A stretch of DNA of 64,000 nt from Shewanella khirikhana (GTDB lineage Bacteria > Pseudomonadota > Gammaproteobacteria > Enterobacterales > Shewanellaceae): contig NZ_CP020373.1 in the NCBI RefSeq assembly GCF_003957745.1, positions 2,480,001 through 2,544,000 of the forward strand. The letters run 5' to 3'. Position 1 is the stretch's first letter, and each line of letters starts with the position of its first letter. The notes under the pieces are model-generated. The model was not told the DNA's origin. It made no database searches and saw nothing but the letters and a program-made list of their open reading frames with translations. Positions 48,459 through 55,888 of the stretch are shown one piece after another. Made by a program: the position numbers and the translations under genes.

Positions 48459-48845
48459 TTATTCGCCGTCGATAACACGGTTACGCCACACAGCGGTGCC
48501 AAGCAGCAGCCAGCCCACCAAAAAGCAGGTGCCACCCAGCGGGGTGATAGGCCCCCACCACTTGGAGCCTGTCAGCACCAGCGCGTAGAGTGAGCCCGAA
48601 AACAGTGCCATGCCGGCAATAAAAAAGCCTGCCGCCCAGCCCAGCAGTCGCGACTTGATAAAGTGCCAGGCAAAGGCGACCGCGATAATGGCAAAGGTAT
48701 GGTAGAACTGGTATTCCACCGCCAGATTAAACACGTCAACCATCTCGCTGGACACCAGGTTTTTAAGGCCATGGGCGCCGAAGGCCCCCAGCGCCACGGC
48801 GAAAAAGCCACTGACAGATGCAAACAAAAACAGACCTCTATTCAC
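48459..48845 (-). CDS. ygdD: DUF423-family membrane protein (YgdD)
   Basis: 128 residues starting at GTG 48845 with GAGGA upstream. Four hydrophobic segments. The pattern FAVALGAFGAHGLKN at the N terminus, YQFYHTFAI in the middle and ITPLGGTCFLVGW at the end is typical of DUF423/YgdD, inner-membrane proteins of unknown function. It lies between an alpha/beta hydrolase and rlmM on the same strand. Confidence 0.88.
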   Translation of the reverse strand: MNRGLFLFASVSGFFAVALGAFGAHGLKNLVSSEMVDVFNLAVEYQFYHTFAIIAVAFAWHFIKSRLLGWAAGFFIAGMALFSGSLYALVLTGSKWWGPITPLGGTCFLVGWLLLGTAVWRNRVIDGE

Positions 48846-48886
48846 CTTGAATCCTCTTTATCGCTAATGAGTTAATCGCAAAGGCC

Positions 48887-49537
48887 CTATTTCATAAACC
48901 CGAAACAGGCCTCGGCGGCCGCCGCCAGATTAGCCGCTTCGGTGTGCCCTGACGACTTGCGTGGCTTCAGGCTGTGATCCCCGTCCGGGATCCACTGCAC
49001 GGCCACCCGCTCAGGGATATCCCACTGGGCCAGCTGCGCCCGGTTTCCAAAGCTGTCGCGCTCGCCCTGAATAATCAGCAGCGGCGCCGTGCACTGCTGC
49101 AACGGCTCAAGCCTGACCTCTTTGCCCTTGGGCGGCAAAAAGGGATACCCCAGACAGACCACCCCAGCGAGCTTGTCGCCAATGGTCTCATCGCCAGCCA
49201 CAATCGCGGCCATACGACCGCCCATGGACTTACCCATCAAATAGAGTTTGCCCGGGGCATAGACGTCATTCACCAGCGAAATGGCCTCGTTAAAACATTC
49301 AAGCAGCGCTGGGGCCCGATTGGGAGGCCTGCGCTTGCCGTCCACAAGCCGCTGCTGCATATAGGGGAAATTAAAGCGCACCACAGTTACGCCTTTATCC
49401 GACAGCAGCTTCGCCATGGCCACCATAAAATCAGAATCCATATCCGCCCCGGCGCCATGGGCAAACAGTACCAGCGTCTGCGGCTTATCCTGCGGGCCAT
49501 CGACTTTCAGCCACTCAGGAAGCATTGTTAACGTCAT
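48887..49537 (-). CDS. Alpha/beta-fold hydrolase of the KANL3/Tex30 type
   Basis: 216 residues. Alpha/beta hydrolase with the nucleophile Ser in MGKSMGGRMA (elbow GxSxG), Asp probably in QGERDSFGN and His in PDGDHSLKPR. The HGAGADMDSDFM segment near the start forms the oxyanion-type loop of the family. Cytosolic, no signal peptide. The substrate is unknown. It sits between gcvA and ygdD, where E. coli has none, so it is an insertion into a conserved cluster. Confidence 0.82.
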   Translation of the reverse strand: MTLTMLPEWLKVDGPQDKPQTLVLFAHGAGADMDSDFMVAMAKLLSDKGVTVVRFNFPYMQQRLVDGKRRPPNRAPALLECFNEAISLVNDVYAPGKLYLMGKSMGGRMAAIVAGDETIGDKLAGVVCLGYPFLPPKGKEVRLEPLQQCTAPLLIIQGERDSFGNRAQLAQWDIPERVAVQWIPDGDHSLKPRKSSGHTEAANLAAAAEACFGFMK

Positions 49538-49582
49538 CTACAACCTTTCTTATTCATTGTGTTAAACGAAGAGTCCACGTCG

Positions 49583-50494
49583 TCAGCCGGGCAGCAGCTC
49601 GCTGCGGGACTCTTCGGCAAACATGTCCAGCATCCACTCGCGAAACGCCACAATCTTGCCAAGCTCAGCGTGATTTTGCTGGCACACCAGATAGTAGGCA
49701 TCTTTACTCACCAGCACTTCCTGAAACGGCACCACCAGGCGGCCAGCCTTGATATCAGGACGGGCCAGCACGCTGTAGCCAAGTGCCACGCCCTGACCAT
49801 GGGCCGCTGCCTGCAGCACCAAAGACGAGTGGCTGAAAATCGGCCCCTGATTCACGTTCACATCGGTTACGCCGCACTGACGGAACCAGGCCTGCCAGTC
49901 ATGGCGACTCATATCGTGCAGCAGGGTGTGATGCTTAAGATCTGACGGCTTTTCAAGCGGTTTGGGGCCGCTCAGCAGCATGGGGGAACACACGGGAATC
50001 AGCACTTCATTGCGCAGCTTGTCGGCCCGGAGCCCCGCCCAGTTGCCCTGACCATAATAAATCGCCACGTCAACATCGTCGGTAAGCGAGCCTTCTTCGC
50101 TGTCCACCGCCTTGATACGCACATCGATTTCTGGGTTCTTTTCACTGAACTTGGCAAGCCTTGGCACCAGCCACTGAATCGCAAAGCTTGGCGACATGCT
50201 CACGGTAAGCGAACCGATGGCGCTGCGGGCAAGCAGACGGTCGGTGGCATCGGCCAGCTGGATAAAGATGTCTTTAATGTCGAGAAAATAGCTCTGACCT
50301 TCTTCGGTCAACAGCAGAGAGCGGTTTTTTCGGCGAAATAATTTTAATCCCAGAAAGTCTTCCAGCGCCTTGATTTGATGGCTGACCGCCGCCTGAGTTA
50401 CAAACAGCTCTTCTGCGGCCCGGGTAAAACTAAGATGCCGTGCTGCCGCCTCAAATGCCTTCACCGCATTGAGGGGAGGAAGTCGTCTTGACAT
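49583..50494 (-). CDS. gcvA: GcvA-type LysR regulator of the glycine cleavage system
   Basis: 303 residues. N-terminal winged helix-turn-helix (LNAVKAFEAAARHLSFTRAA, then VTQAAVSHQIKALE) typical of GcvA within the LysR family, followed by the two-lobed effector domain. Position next to ygdD and rlmM supports the name. In E. coli GcvA activates gcvTHP with glycine, and represses with GcvR. A CTAAT pair 24 bases upstream of the start suggests autoregulation. Confidence 0.88.
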   Translation of the reverse strand: MSRRLPPLNAVKAFEAAARHLSFTRAAEELFVTQAAVSHQIKALEDFLGLKLFRRKNRSLLLTEEGQSYFLDIKDIFIQLADATDRLLARSAIGSLTVSMSPSFAIQWLVPRLAKFSEKNPEIDVRIKAVDSEEGSLTDDVDVAIYYGQGNWAGLRADKLRNEVLIPVCSPMLLSGPKPLEKPSDLKHHTLLHDMSRHDWQAWFRQCGVTDVNVNQGPIFSHSSLVLQAAAHGQGVALGYSVLARPDIKAGRLVVPFQEVLVSKDAYYLVCQQNHAELGKIVAFREWMLDMFAEESRSELLPG

Positions 50495-50517
50495 GGTGAT
50501 CCCACTCTCATTTTTTA

Positions 50518-50532
50518 ATTAGTTTTTCTAAT
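50518..50532. promoter_or_regulatory. Candidate GcvA box, ATTAG-N5-CTAAT
   Basis: Perfect inverted CTAAT half-sites around TTTTT. CTAAT is the core described for GcvA sites in E. coli, and a T-N11-A frame fits LysR regulators. It lies 24 bases before gcvA and in the region shared with the divergent small gene. Confidence 0.5.
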
Positions 50533-50682
50533 CCGCATTGTTACATTTTATCGTTTGTTAATGGAAGGGCTTTTGAGTAAATTTTGCGCCAACAAACGAG
50601 ATGGTCGGGCGGCTTTAAGTCGGAATAAGCACGCCTGGCGAGCGACCAAGATGTCGCAATTAATGCTGCCCGGAGGCGCCCC

Positions 50683-50919
50683 ATGTTCAATCTGAAAACC
50701 GTATTTGCTTTTGCACTCTTTGCTTCACTGTCTGCCACTGCCAGCGAAACTGAGATCCAGTTCGACACCCAGGCCCTGCACGATGCCATCAGCGCCGAGC
50801 TGAGCCTGAACATGGCCAACATTCATCAGGAGCTGAAAGACAACAAGCAAGGCCAGGTTATGCTGCTGGCCAGCAAAGACGAGGCCAAAGAAGAGAAGGC
50901 TGCACCCAAGGCGGAATAA
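50683..50919 (+). CDS. Small exported hypothetical protein
   Basis: 78 residues. Signal peptide (about 1-20, SATA), then a short helical, acidic mature part ending in a Lys/Glu/Ala-rich tail (AKEEKAAPKAE). It is preceded by CGGAGG at the right spacing and followed by a strong terminator, and codon use is like the neighbours, so I take it as a real gene. No family recognised. The location is periplasmic by inference. Confidence 0.65.
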   Translation: MFNLKTVFAFALFASLSATASETEIQFDTQALHDAISAELSLNMANIHQELKDNKQGQVMLLASKDEAKEEKAAPKAE

Positions 50920-50999
50920 AGCTGGCGATACCGCCATACAAAAGGCCAATGCCTAAATAGCCAGGCGCCGATAAAACAGGCGCAAAACGGCAAGACACA

Positions 51000-51029
51000 A
51001 AAAAGCCGCACCCTCGAGTGCGGCTTTTT
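51000..51029 (+). terminator. Intrinsic terminator of the small exported gene
   Basis: Stem GCCGCAC/GTGCGGC (51005-51011 with 51018-51024) extended by A/T pairs, with a T run. Confidence 0.85.
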
Positions 51030-51064
51030 GCTGCGCCAAACTTGGCTAAGCTATTCTCAGGCAA

Positions 51065-51088
51065 CAAAAAAGCGGCCCAAAGGCCGCT
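51065..51088 (-). terminator. Intrinsic terminator of thiI
   Basis: Stem AGCGGCC/GGCCGCT (51071-51077 with 51082-51088), followed on the minus strand by six T residues. Confidence 0.8.
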
Positions 51089-51105
51089 AATGTATAAGGC
51101 AAAGC

Positions 51106-52560
51106 TTAAGGGCGATACACCTTCACATTGCTGTGGCCCTGCTCCTGCAGATAAAGGGCCTGCAGTTTGCTCATCACACCGCGTTCGCAGTACAAGAGAT
51201 ATGTCTTGCTGCTGTCGAGGTCAGCAAAGGCGGTGGCGAGTCTGAAGAAGGGGATCACCTTCACTTCAACACCGTCCACTTCCAGCGGCTTGGCCTCTTC
51301 TTCTTCCGGCGCGCGGATATCGATGATGACCTCATTGCCCTCGGCGGCCGACACGGTTTCTGTCTCGGCAACGGCTTCTGCGGTGGAAATGGCGATATCG
51401 CGGATATCAATCACTTCGGCCTTGGCCAGAATCCGGTCGAGCAGATCTTCAGAGAATTTTTGCTCTTCGGCTTCCACCTTGGACAGCACCGCCTTCACGG
51501 TAGGACGCTGGGAAATCACCCCACAGTATTCAGGAATGGAGGCTGCAAAGTCTTCGGTACCTATGCGACGCGCTTGTTTGATAATGTCCGGCTTATCCAT
51601 GGTAACAAGCGGGCGCAGGATCAGCAGATCGGTGCAGCGGTCAATCACATTCAGGTTGGTCAGAGTCTGGCTCGACACCTGGCCCAGGCTCTCGCCGGTA
51701 ACCAGCGCCTGCACGCCCATACGGTTAGCCACGCGGGTAGCGGCGCGCATCATCATCCGCTTGAGCACCACGCCCATCTGGCCGTTTTCGATGCGCTCAA
51801 GAATCTCGGTCACCACCTCTTCAAAAGGTACGGTCACGAATTTCACCTTGTGAGACTCGCCGTAGGTCTTCCACAGATGGTAAGCCACCTGCTTTACCCC
51901 AATTTCGTGCTGGGCGCCGCCAAGATTAAAGAAGCAGTAATGGGTGCGTGAACCGCGCTTGATAAACTGGAAGCTGGCCACGCCGGAGTCGAAGCCGCCG
52001 GAGATAAGCGACAGCACATCTTCCTGAGCTGCAATCGGGAAACCGCCCAGACCTTCGATGCGGCGACACACCATGTACAGCTTTTCACGGTCGATTTCGA
52101 GCTGAATGGTCATGTCTGGGTCTTTCAGCTTAACGCCCTTGGCCTCGGTAAACTGATTCAGGCCACCGCCCACATAACGCTCCACTTCAATGGAAGTAAA
52201 GCTTTGCTGGCCTGAACGCTTTACCCGCACGCAGAAGGTCTTGTCCTTCAACGCATCCTTGTAGACAGACAAGGCATGCTGATAGATATCGTCAACGGTT
52301 TCGTAATCAAATTCAGCCACTTCCAGCACATGGTGAATGCCGGGAATGCAGGCCAGACGCTCGGCAAACACTTCGGTCAGCTCCGGCTTGTCTTTGGGCA
52401 CCTTCACCAGAATCTTGTCCCACTGGCGCTGTACCCGGGCGTCCTCATCGATTTTTTTGAGCACGTTGCGGATATTGGACTCGAGCATCTTGGTAAAACG
52501 CATTCTTACCGGTTTGCTCTTTATCATGATTTCGGGATACAGCTTGACGATAAACTTCAT
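51106..52560 (-). CDS. thiI: tRNA sulfurtransferase ThiI with rhodanese domain
   Basis: 484 residues: N-terminal ferredoxin-like and THUMP region (about 1-165), PP-loop ATPase with SGGFDSGVAS (about 189-198), and a C-terminal rhodanese-like domain with the persulfide Cys in LLYCERGVMS (near 456). It makes 4-thiouridine at position 8 of tRNA; the rhodanese domain also supports thiazole synthesis for thiamine. The full long form of E. coli type is present. Divided from pomB by a terminator, so transcribed alone. Confidence 0.96.
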   Translation of the reverse strand: MKFIVKLYPEIMIKSKPVRMRFTKMLESNIRNVLKKIDEDARVQRQWDKILVKVPKDKPELTEVFAERLACIPGIHHVLEVAEFDYETVDDIYQHALSVYKDALKDKTFCVRVKRSGQQSFTSIEVERYVGGGLNQFTEAKGVKLKDPDMTIQLEIDREKLYMVCRRIEGLGGFPIAAQEDVLSLISGGFDSGVASFQFIKRGSRTHYCFFNLGGAQHEIGVKQVAYHLWKTYGESHKVKFVTVPFEEVVTEILERIENGQMGVVLKRMMMRAATRVANRMGVQALVTGESLGQVSSQTLTNLNVIDRCTDLLILRPLVTMDKPDIIKQARRIGTEDFAASIPEYCGVISQRPTVKAVLSKVEAEEQKFSEDLLDRILAKAEVIDIRDIAISTAEAVAETETVSAAEGNEVIIDIRAPEEEEAKPLEVDGVEVKVIPFFRLATAFADLDSSKTYLLYCERGVMSKLQALYLQEQGHSNVKVYRP

Positions 52561-52671
52561 GGGATTTCCAGCAAAAGGTTAGCGCTCGCGGCCGGTTTTG
52601 GCGGCGAACACCAGGGTTCAAACAAACAATCGCGGGATTATATCAAAAAGAGGCTGCCGGGGGCAGGGTCA

Positions 52672-52695
52672 AAAATAAACCCGGCCTGGGCCGGG
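52672..52695 (-). terminator. Intrinsic terminator of pomAB
   Basis: Stem CCCGGCC/GGCCGGG (52680-52686 with 52689-52695), followed on the minus strand by TTTATTTTT. It lies about 41 bases after the pomB stop. Confidence 0.75.
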
Positions 52696-52735
52696 CTTGA
52701 TACAGCTTATTTGTTACATCTTAAACAGTCGCAGA

Positions 52736-53686
52736 TCAGGGCCCAGTGGCGGGGGGAGGGCTCACCTGAATTTCTTCGGACTCTTTGGCTTTGCCCTGTT
52801 CAATGGCAATTTCCACCCGCCGATTGCGGGCACGGTTTTCGGCCGAGTCATTGGGCACCAATGGATTGTTGGAGCCCATGCCCACCACTTTCATGCGGCT
52901 GGCATCAAAACCTTTTACCTTCACCAGCTCGTGGGCCACCGACACGGCCCGCTTGGACGACAGCTCCCAGTTGGACGAATAAAGCTCGTTGCTGATCTGC
53001 ATATCGTCGGTAAATCCCGATACTGTGATGATGCCGGGCACATCCTTTAACAGCTCGCCCACGGCGCGAATAACAGGTCTGAACCTGGGTTGCAGGAAGC
53101 CTGAGCCGGAGCCAAAGGCGCCCTTTTCGCGAATGCGGATAATGATTTGCTGCCCCAGCGATTCGATTTCAATTGCGCCATCGACAATTTGCTCATTCAG
53201 CTGCTCGGCCATCTTTTTGACCTGCTGATTAATTTGATCCTGCGAAGAAGCCGCATCACTCTTCTGGCTTTCCTGCTGGGTTTCCTGGGCTGTGGACGAA
53301 GCCTGCCCTCCCCGCTGGGAGCCTTGCTGCTGCTGAACACCACCGGCGCTGTCGCTCTCACCTTCCTGGTAATCCAGGATAGGCTCGGTCATCTCGTTGG
53401 TTTGCTGGTTGATGATTTCGATGGGAGTGGGTTCGGGCTTGCCGGGGCGAAACTCCAGCGCAATCACCGAAGTACCCTTGGGGATATCTTTTACTTCCAC
53501 CTTGTTTTGCACCCCGAAGGCGTACTTCATCGAGCCCGCTATCTGCTTGAACTTCATGACGTCCATTTCGGAAAACGCCAGCAACAGCACGAAGAAGCAC
53601 ATCAGCAGCGACATCAGATCCGCAAAGGTGGCAAGCCACATGGGCGCGCCTGGGGGTGGGCAGTCACACTTGGCCTTGGCTGCCAT
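52736..53686 (-). CDS. pomB: Sodium-type flagellar stator protein PomB (MotB family)
   Basis: 316 residues. A single membrane helix near the N terminus with the ion-binding D23 in TFADLMSLLMCFF, then a plug region, a Gln/Ser-rich linker (about 105-165), and the OmpA-like peptidoglycan-binding domain (SGFTDDMQISN...NWELSSKRA...GSNNPLVPN...NRARNRRVEI). The sequence around D23 matches PomB of Vibrio, so sodium coupling is likely. It starts three bases after the pomA stop, in one operon. Confidence 0.93.
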   Translation of the reverse strand: MAAKAKCDCPPPGAPMWLATFADLMSLLMCFFVLLLAFSEMDVMKFKQIAGSMKYAFGVQNKVEVKDIPKGTSVIALEFRPGKPEPTPIEIINQQTNEMTEPILDYQEGESDSAGGVQQQQGSQRGGQASSTAQETQQESQKSDAASSQDQINQQVKKMAEQLNEQIVDGAIEIESLGQQIIIRIREKGAFGSGSGFLQPRFRPVIRAVGELLKDVPGIITVSGFTDDMQISNELYSSNWELSSKRAVSVAHELVKVKGFDASRMKVVGMGSNNPLVPNDSAENRARNRRVEIAIEQGKAKESEEIQVSPPPATGP

Positions 53687-53689
53687 GGC

Positions 53690-54457
53690 CTATTCCCCGT
53701 CTGTGGTGTCTATCTTGCGGGATTTTTCCGCCAGATAGTTCTTCAGGAAGCCCTCGATAACCCGCGGGTTCTGGCCATCCTGAATCGCCAGCACCGCATC
53801 CATAATCAGGTTGCGGTTAAGCATTTCTTCGCCCATACGCAGCGACAGTTTATCGGCAATGGGAATGGCCAGCATGTTGGCGATAACGGCGCCATACAGG
53901 GTCGTAAGCAGTGCCACCGCCATGGAGGGGCCGATGGACTTGGGGTCATCCATGTTTGACAGCATGGCCACCAGACCAATCAGGGTACCAATCATCCCCA
54001 TCGCCGGGGCTACGTCACCGAAGGCCTTAAAGATACCGATACCGGTTTTGTGGCGCTCTTCGGTGAGGGCAATGTCTTTTTCCAGCGCTTCCCGCACCAC
54101 TTCGCCGTCGTGACCATCCACCAGCATGTCGACTGCTTTTTGCATAAAGCTGTTGGAGATCTGCGCTTCTTCCAGCGCCAGAAAGCCCCCTTTACGGGCT
54201 GCATCCGCCATGGATACTGACTGTTCAATCAGTTCCTCGGGCTTGTCGATTTTGAACATAAAGGCTTTGACTGCAATCTTGGCGGCACCGAAAAACTGCT
54301 TGAGGTTGAATTTCATCATTACCACAAACAAGGTGCCACCAAACACAATCAGCACTGAGGGAACGTCGATAAAGATGGCGAGGCCGCCACCCATCACCAT
54401 CGCCATGACCACGAAGGCGAACGAGCCCAACAGTCCAATGAGGGTTGCTAAATCCAC
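53690..54457 (-). CDS. pomA: Sodium-type flagellar stator protein PomA (MotA family)
   Basis: 255 residues. Four membrane helices (about 3-22, 30-50, 150-170, 183-203); helices 3 and 4 contain MGMIGTLIGLVAML and PSMAVALLTTLYGAVIAN. The cytoplasmic loop carries charged residues (GEVVREALEKDIALTEER) that contact FliG. Forms the stator with PomB. A sigma-28-type promoter lies about 130 bases upstream. Confidence 0.94.
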   Translation of the reverse strand: MDLATLIGLLGSFAFVVMAMVMGGGLAIFIDVPSVLIVFGGTLFVVMMKFNLKQFFGAAKIAVKAFMFKIDKPEELIEQSVSMADAARKGGFLALEEAQISNSFMQKAVDMLVDGHDGEVVREALEKDIALTEERHKTGIGIFKAFGDVAPAMGMIGTLIGLVAMLSNMDDPKSIGPSMAVALLTTLYGAVIANMLAIPIADKLSLRMGEEMLNRNLIMDAVLAIQDGQNPRVIEGFLKNYLAEKSRKIDTTDGE

Positions 54458-54589
54458 GGATGCTCCTTAAATACGCAGTCATGAGGGAATGGCGGCCAAG
54501 GAAAACCGTCATTCAGCCAGAAATAAGCCGGTCGGATGCCCTCTTATTACCAAAAGGCAGGGACTTCACACACCAATCACTATTCTCAG

Positions 54590-54616
54590 TTATCGGACAG
54601 ACCTTCGGCAAGTTTA
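54590..54616 (-). promoter_or_regulatory. Sigma-28 (FliA)-type promoter for pomAB
   Basis: On the minus strand TAAA (54616-54613) is followed after exactly 15 bases by TCCGATAA (54597-54590). The known consensus is TAAA-N15-GCCGATAA, so 11 of 12 positions match. It lies about 130 bases upstream of the pomA ATG. Confidence 0.7.
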
Positions 54617-54747
54617 GCGCCAATTTATTTTTTCTAACAAAAATTCAGCAACAAAGCGTGCTGCACAGCAAATATTCCCCCGCATAATTTGACCCTGTAA
54701 GCCTCCTGAGATACCTTGTGCACGCCGACACAGCAGGAACAAATACC

Positions 54748-54987
54748 GTGGTCAAAAAACCTGAAAACCTGAGCTTTGAAGCCTCTTTGGCGGAGCTGGA
54801 GCGCATAGTCGCAGAGCTGGAGCAGGGGGAAGTCTCTCTGGACGATGCCCTTAAGCAATTTGAGCGTGGCATAGGCTTGGTACGTGCCAGTCAGGCCAAG
54901 CTTGAACAGGCTCAGCAGAAGGTGGCCATTTTGCTCAGCGATGAGGCCAATGCGCCCCTGAGCGATTTTCAGCCCGAGGGCGAATAA
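54748..54987 (+). CDS. xseB: Exodeoxyribonuclease VII small subunit XseB
   Basis: 79 residues starting at GTG 54748, which has AGGAA eight bases upstream and gives the usual length; the frame is open from GTG 54718. Pattern NLSFEASLAELERIVAELEQGEVSLDDAL is the family signature of this two-helix subunit, which forms the stalk of the large subunit XseA. Its stop overlaps the ispA start by one base, as in the conserved xseB-ispA-dxs operon of gammaproteobacteria. Confidence 0.95.
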   Translation: MVKKPENLSFEASLAELERIVAELEQGEVSLDDALKQFERGIGLVRASQAKLEQAQQKVAILLSDEANAPLSDFQPEGE

Positions 54988-55868
54988 TGCTCAAAGCTGC
55001 GTTATCTGCGTGTCAGTCCCGTGTCGATGCCATTCTGGCCAGTCATCTCGATGCTCTGCCGGCCACAGCGCCAGCACTTAAAGCCGCCATGCGCCACGGC
55101 GCCCTGATTGGCGGCAAGCGCATCCGGCCCTTTTTAGTGTATGCCACAGGTGAGCTGCTCGGCGTCGATAAAGCCAAGCTGGACCGGCTTGCGGCTGCCA
55201 TCGAGTGTATTCACGCTTACTCGCTTATTCACGATGATTTGCCGGCCATGGACGATGATAACCTGCGCCGTGGAAAGCCAACCGTGCACATTGCCTTTGA
55301 TGAAGCCACCGCCATTTTGGCCGGTGATGCGCTGCAAACCCTGGCGTTTGAAATCATTGCCGAGCCCGGCTCAGGCCTCAAGCCCGAGTTGCAGGTGGCC
55401 ATGATTGCCGCGCTCGCACGAGCGTCGGGCTATCTTGGTATGTGTGGCGGTCAGGCAATTGATCTGGCAAGCGAAGGCAAGAGTATTGATTTAAACAGCC
55501 TGACCGAGCTTCACAACCTGAAAACCGGCGCCCTTATCCGCGCCGCCGTTGAACTGGCGCTGATTGCGGCCGAGGCCAACGAGCGCGACCGCAGTGCGCT
55601 GCTCAGTTATGCCGAGGCGATTGGCCTTGCGTTTCAGGTTCAGGACGACATTTTGGATATCACTTCCACCACCGAGGAGCTGGGCAAGCCACAGGGGTCG
55701 GATTTGGATGCCAACAAGAGTACCTATCCCAAGCTGCTGGGCCTTGACGGCGCCCGGCAGACCGCCGATGCCCTGGTGGCAGACGCACTATCAGCCCTGG
55801 CTAAAATGCCATACAATAGCCAGCTACTTGCAGACTTTGCCCGTTACATCGTCGAGCGACGTGTATAA
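54987..55868 (+). CDS. ispA: Farnesyl diphosphate synthase IspA
   Basis: 293 residues. Both Asp-rich motifs are present: DDLPAMDDDNLRRGKPT (first) and FQVQDDILD (second), with the GGKRIRPFLV substrate segment near the N terminus. Condenses isopentenyl diphosphate to geranyl and farnesyl diphosphate. Begins inside the xseB stop codon (TAATG) and is followed by dxs, 20 bases later. Confidence 0.96.
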   Translation: MLKAALSACQSRVDAILASHLDALPATAPALKAAMRHGALIGGKRIRPFLVYATGELLGVDKAKLDRLAAAIECIHAYSLIHDDLPAMDDDNLRRGKPTVHIAFDEATAILAGDALQTLAFEIIAEPGSGLKPELQVAMIAALARASGYLGMCGGQAIDLASEGKSIDLNSLTELHNLKTGALIRAAVELALIAAEANERDRSALLSYAEAIGLAFQVQDDILDITSTTEELGKPQGSDLDANKSTYPKLLGLDGARQTADALVADALSALAKMPYNSQLLADFARYIVERRV

Positions 55869-55888
55869 AAAAGATAAAGAATCTCGCT

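Noticed and set aside
50533..50682. GcvB small RNA divergent from gcvA
   Set aside because: Position would fit, but I see none of the known GcvB conserved segments and no terminator before the small gene.
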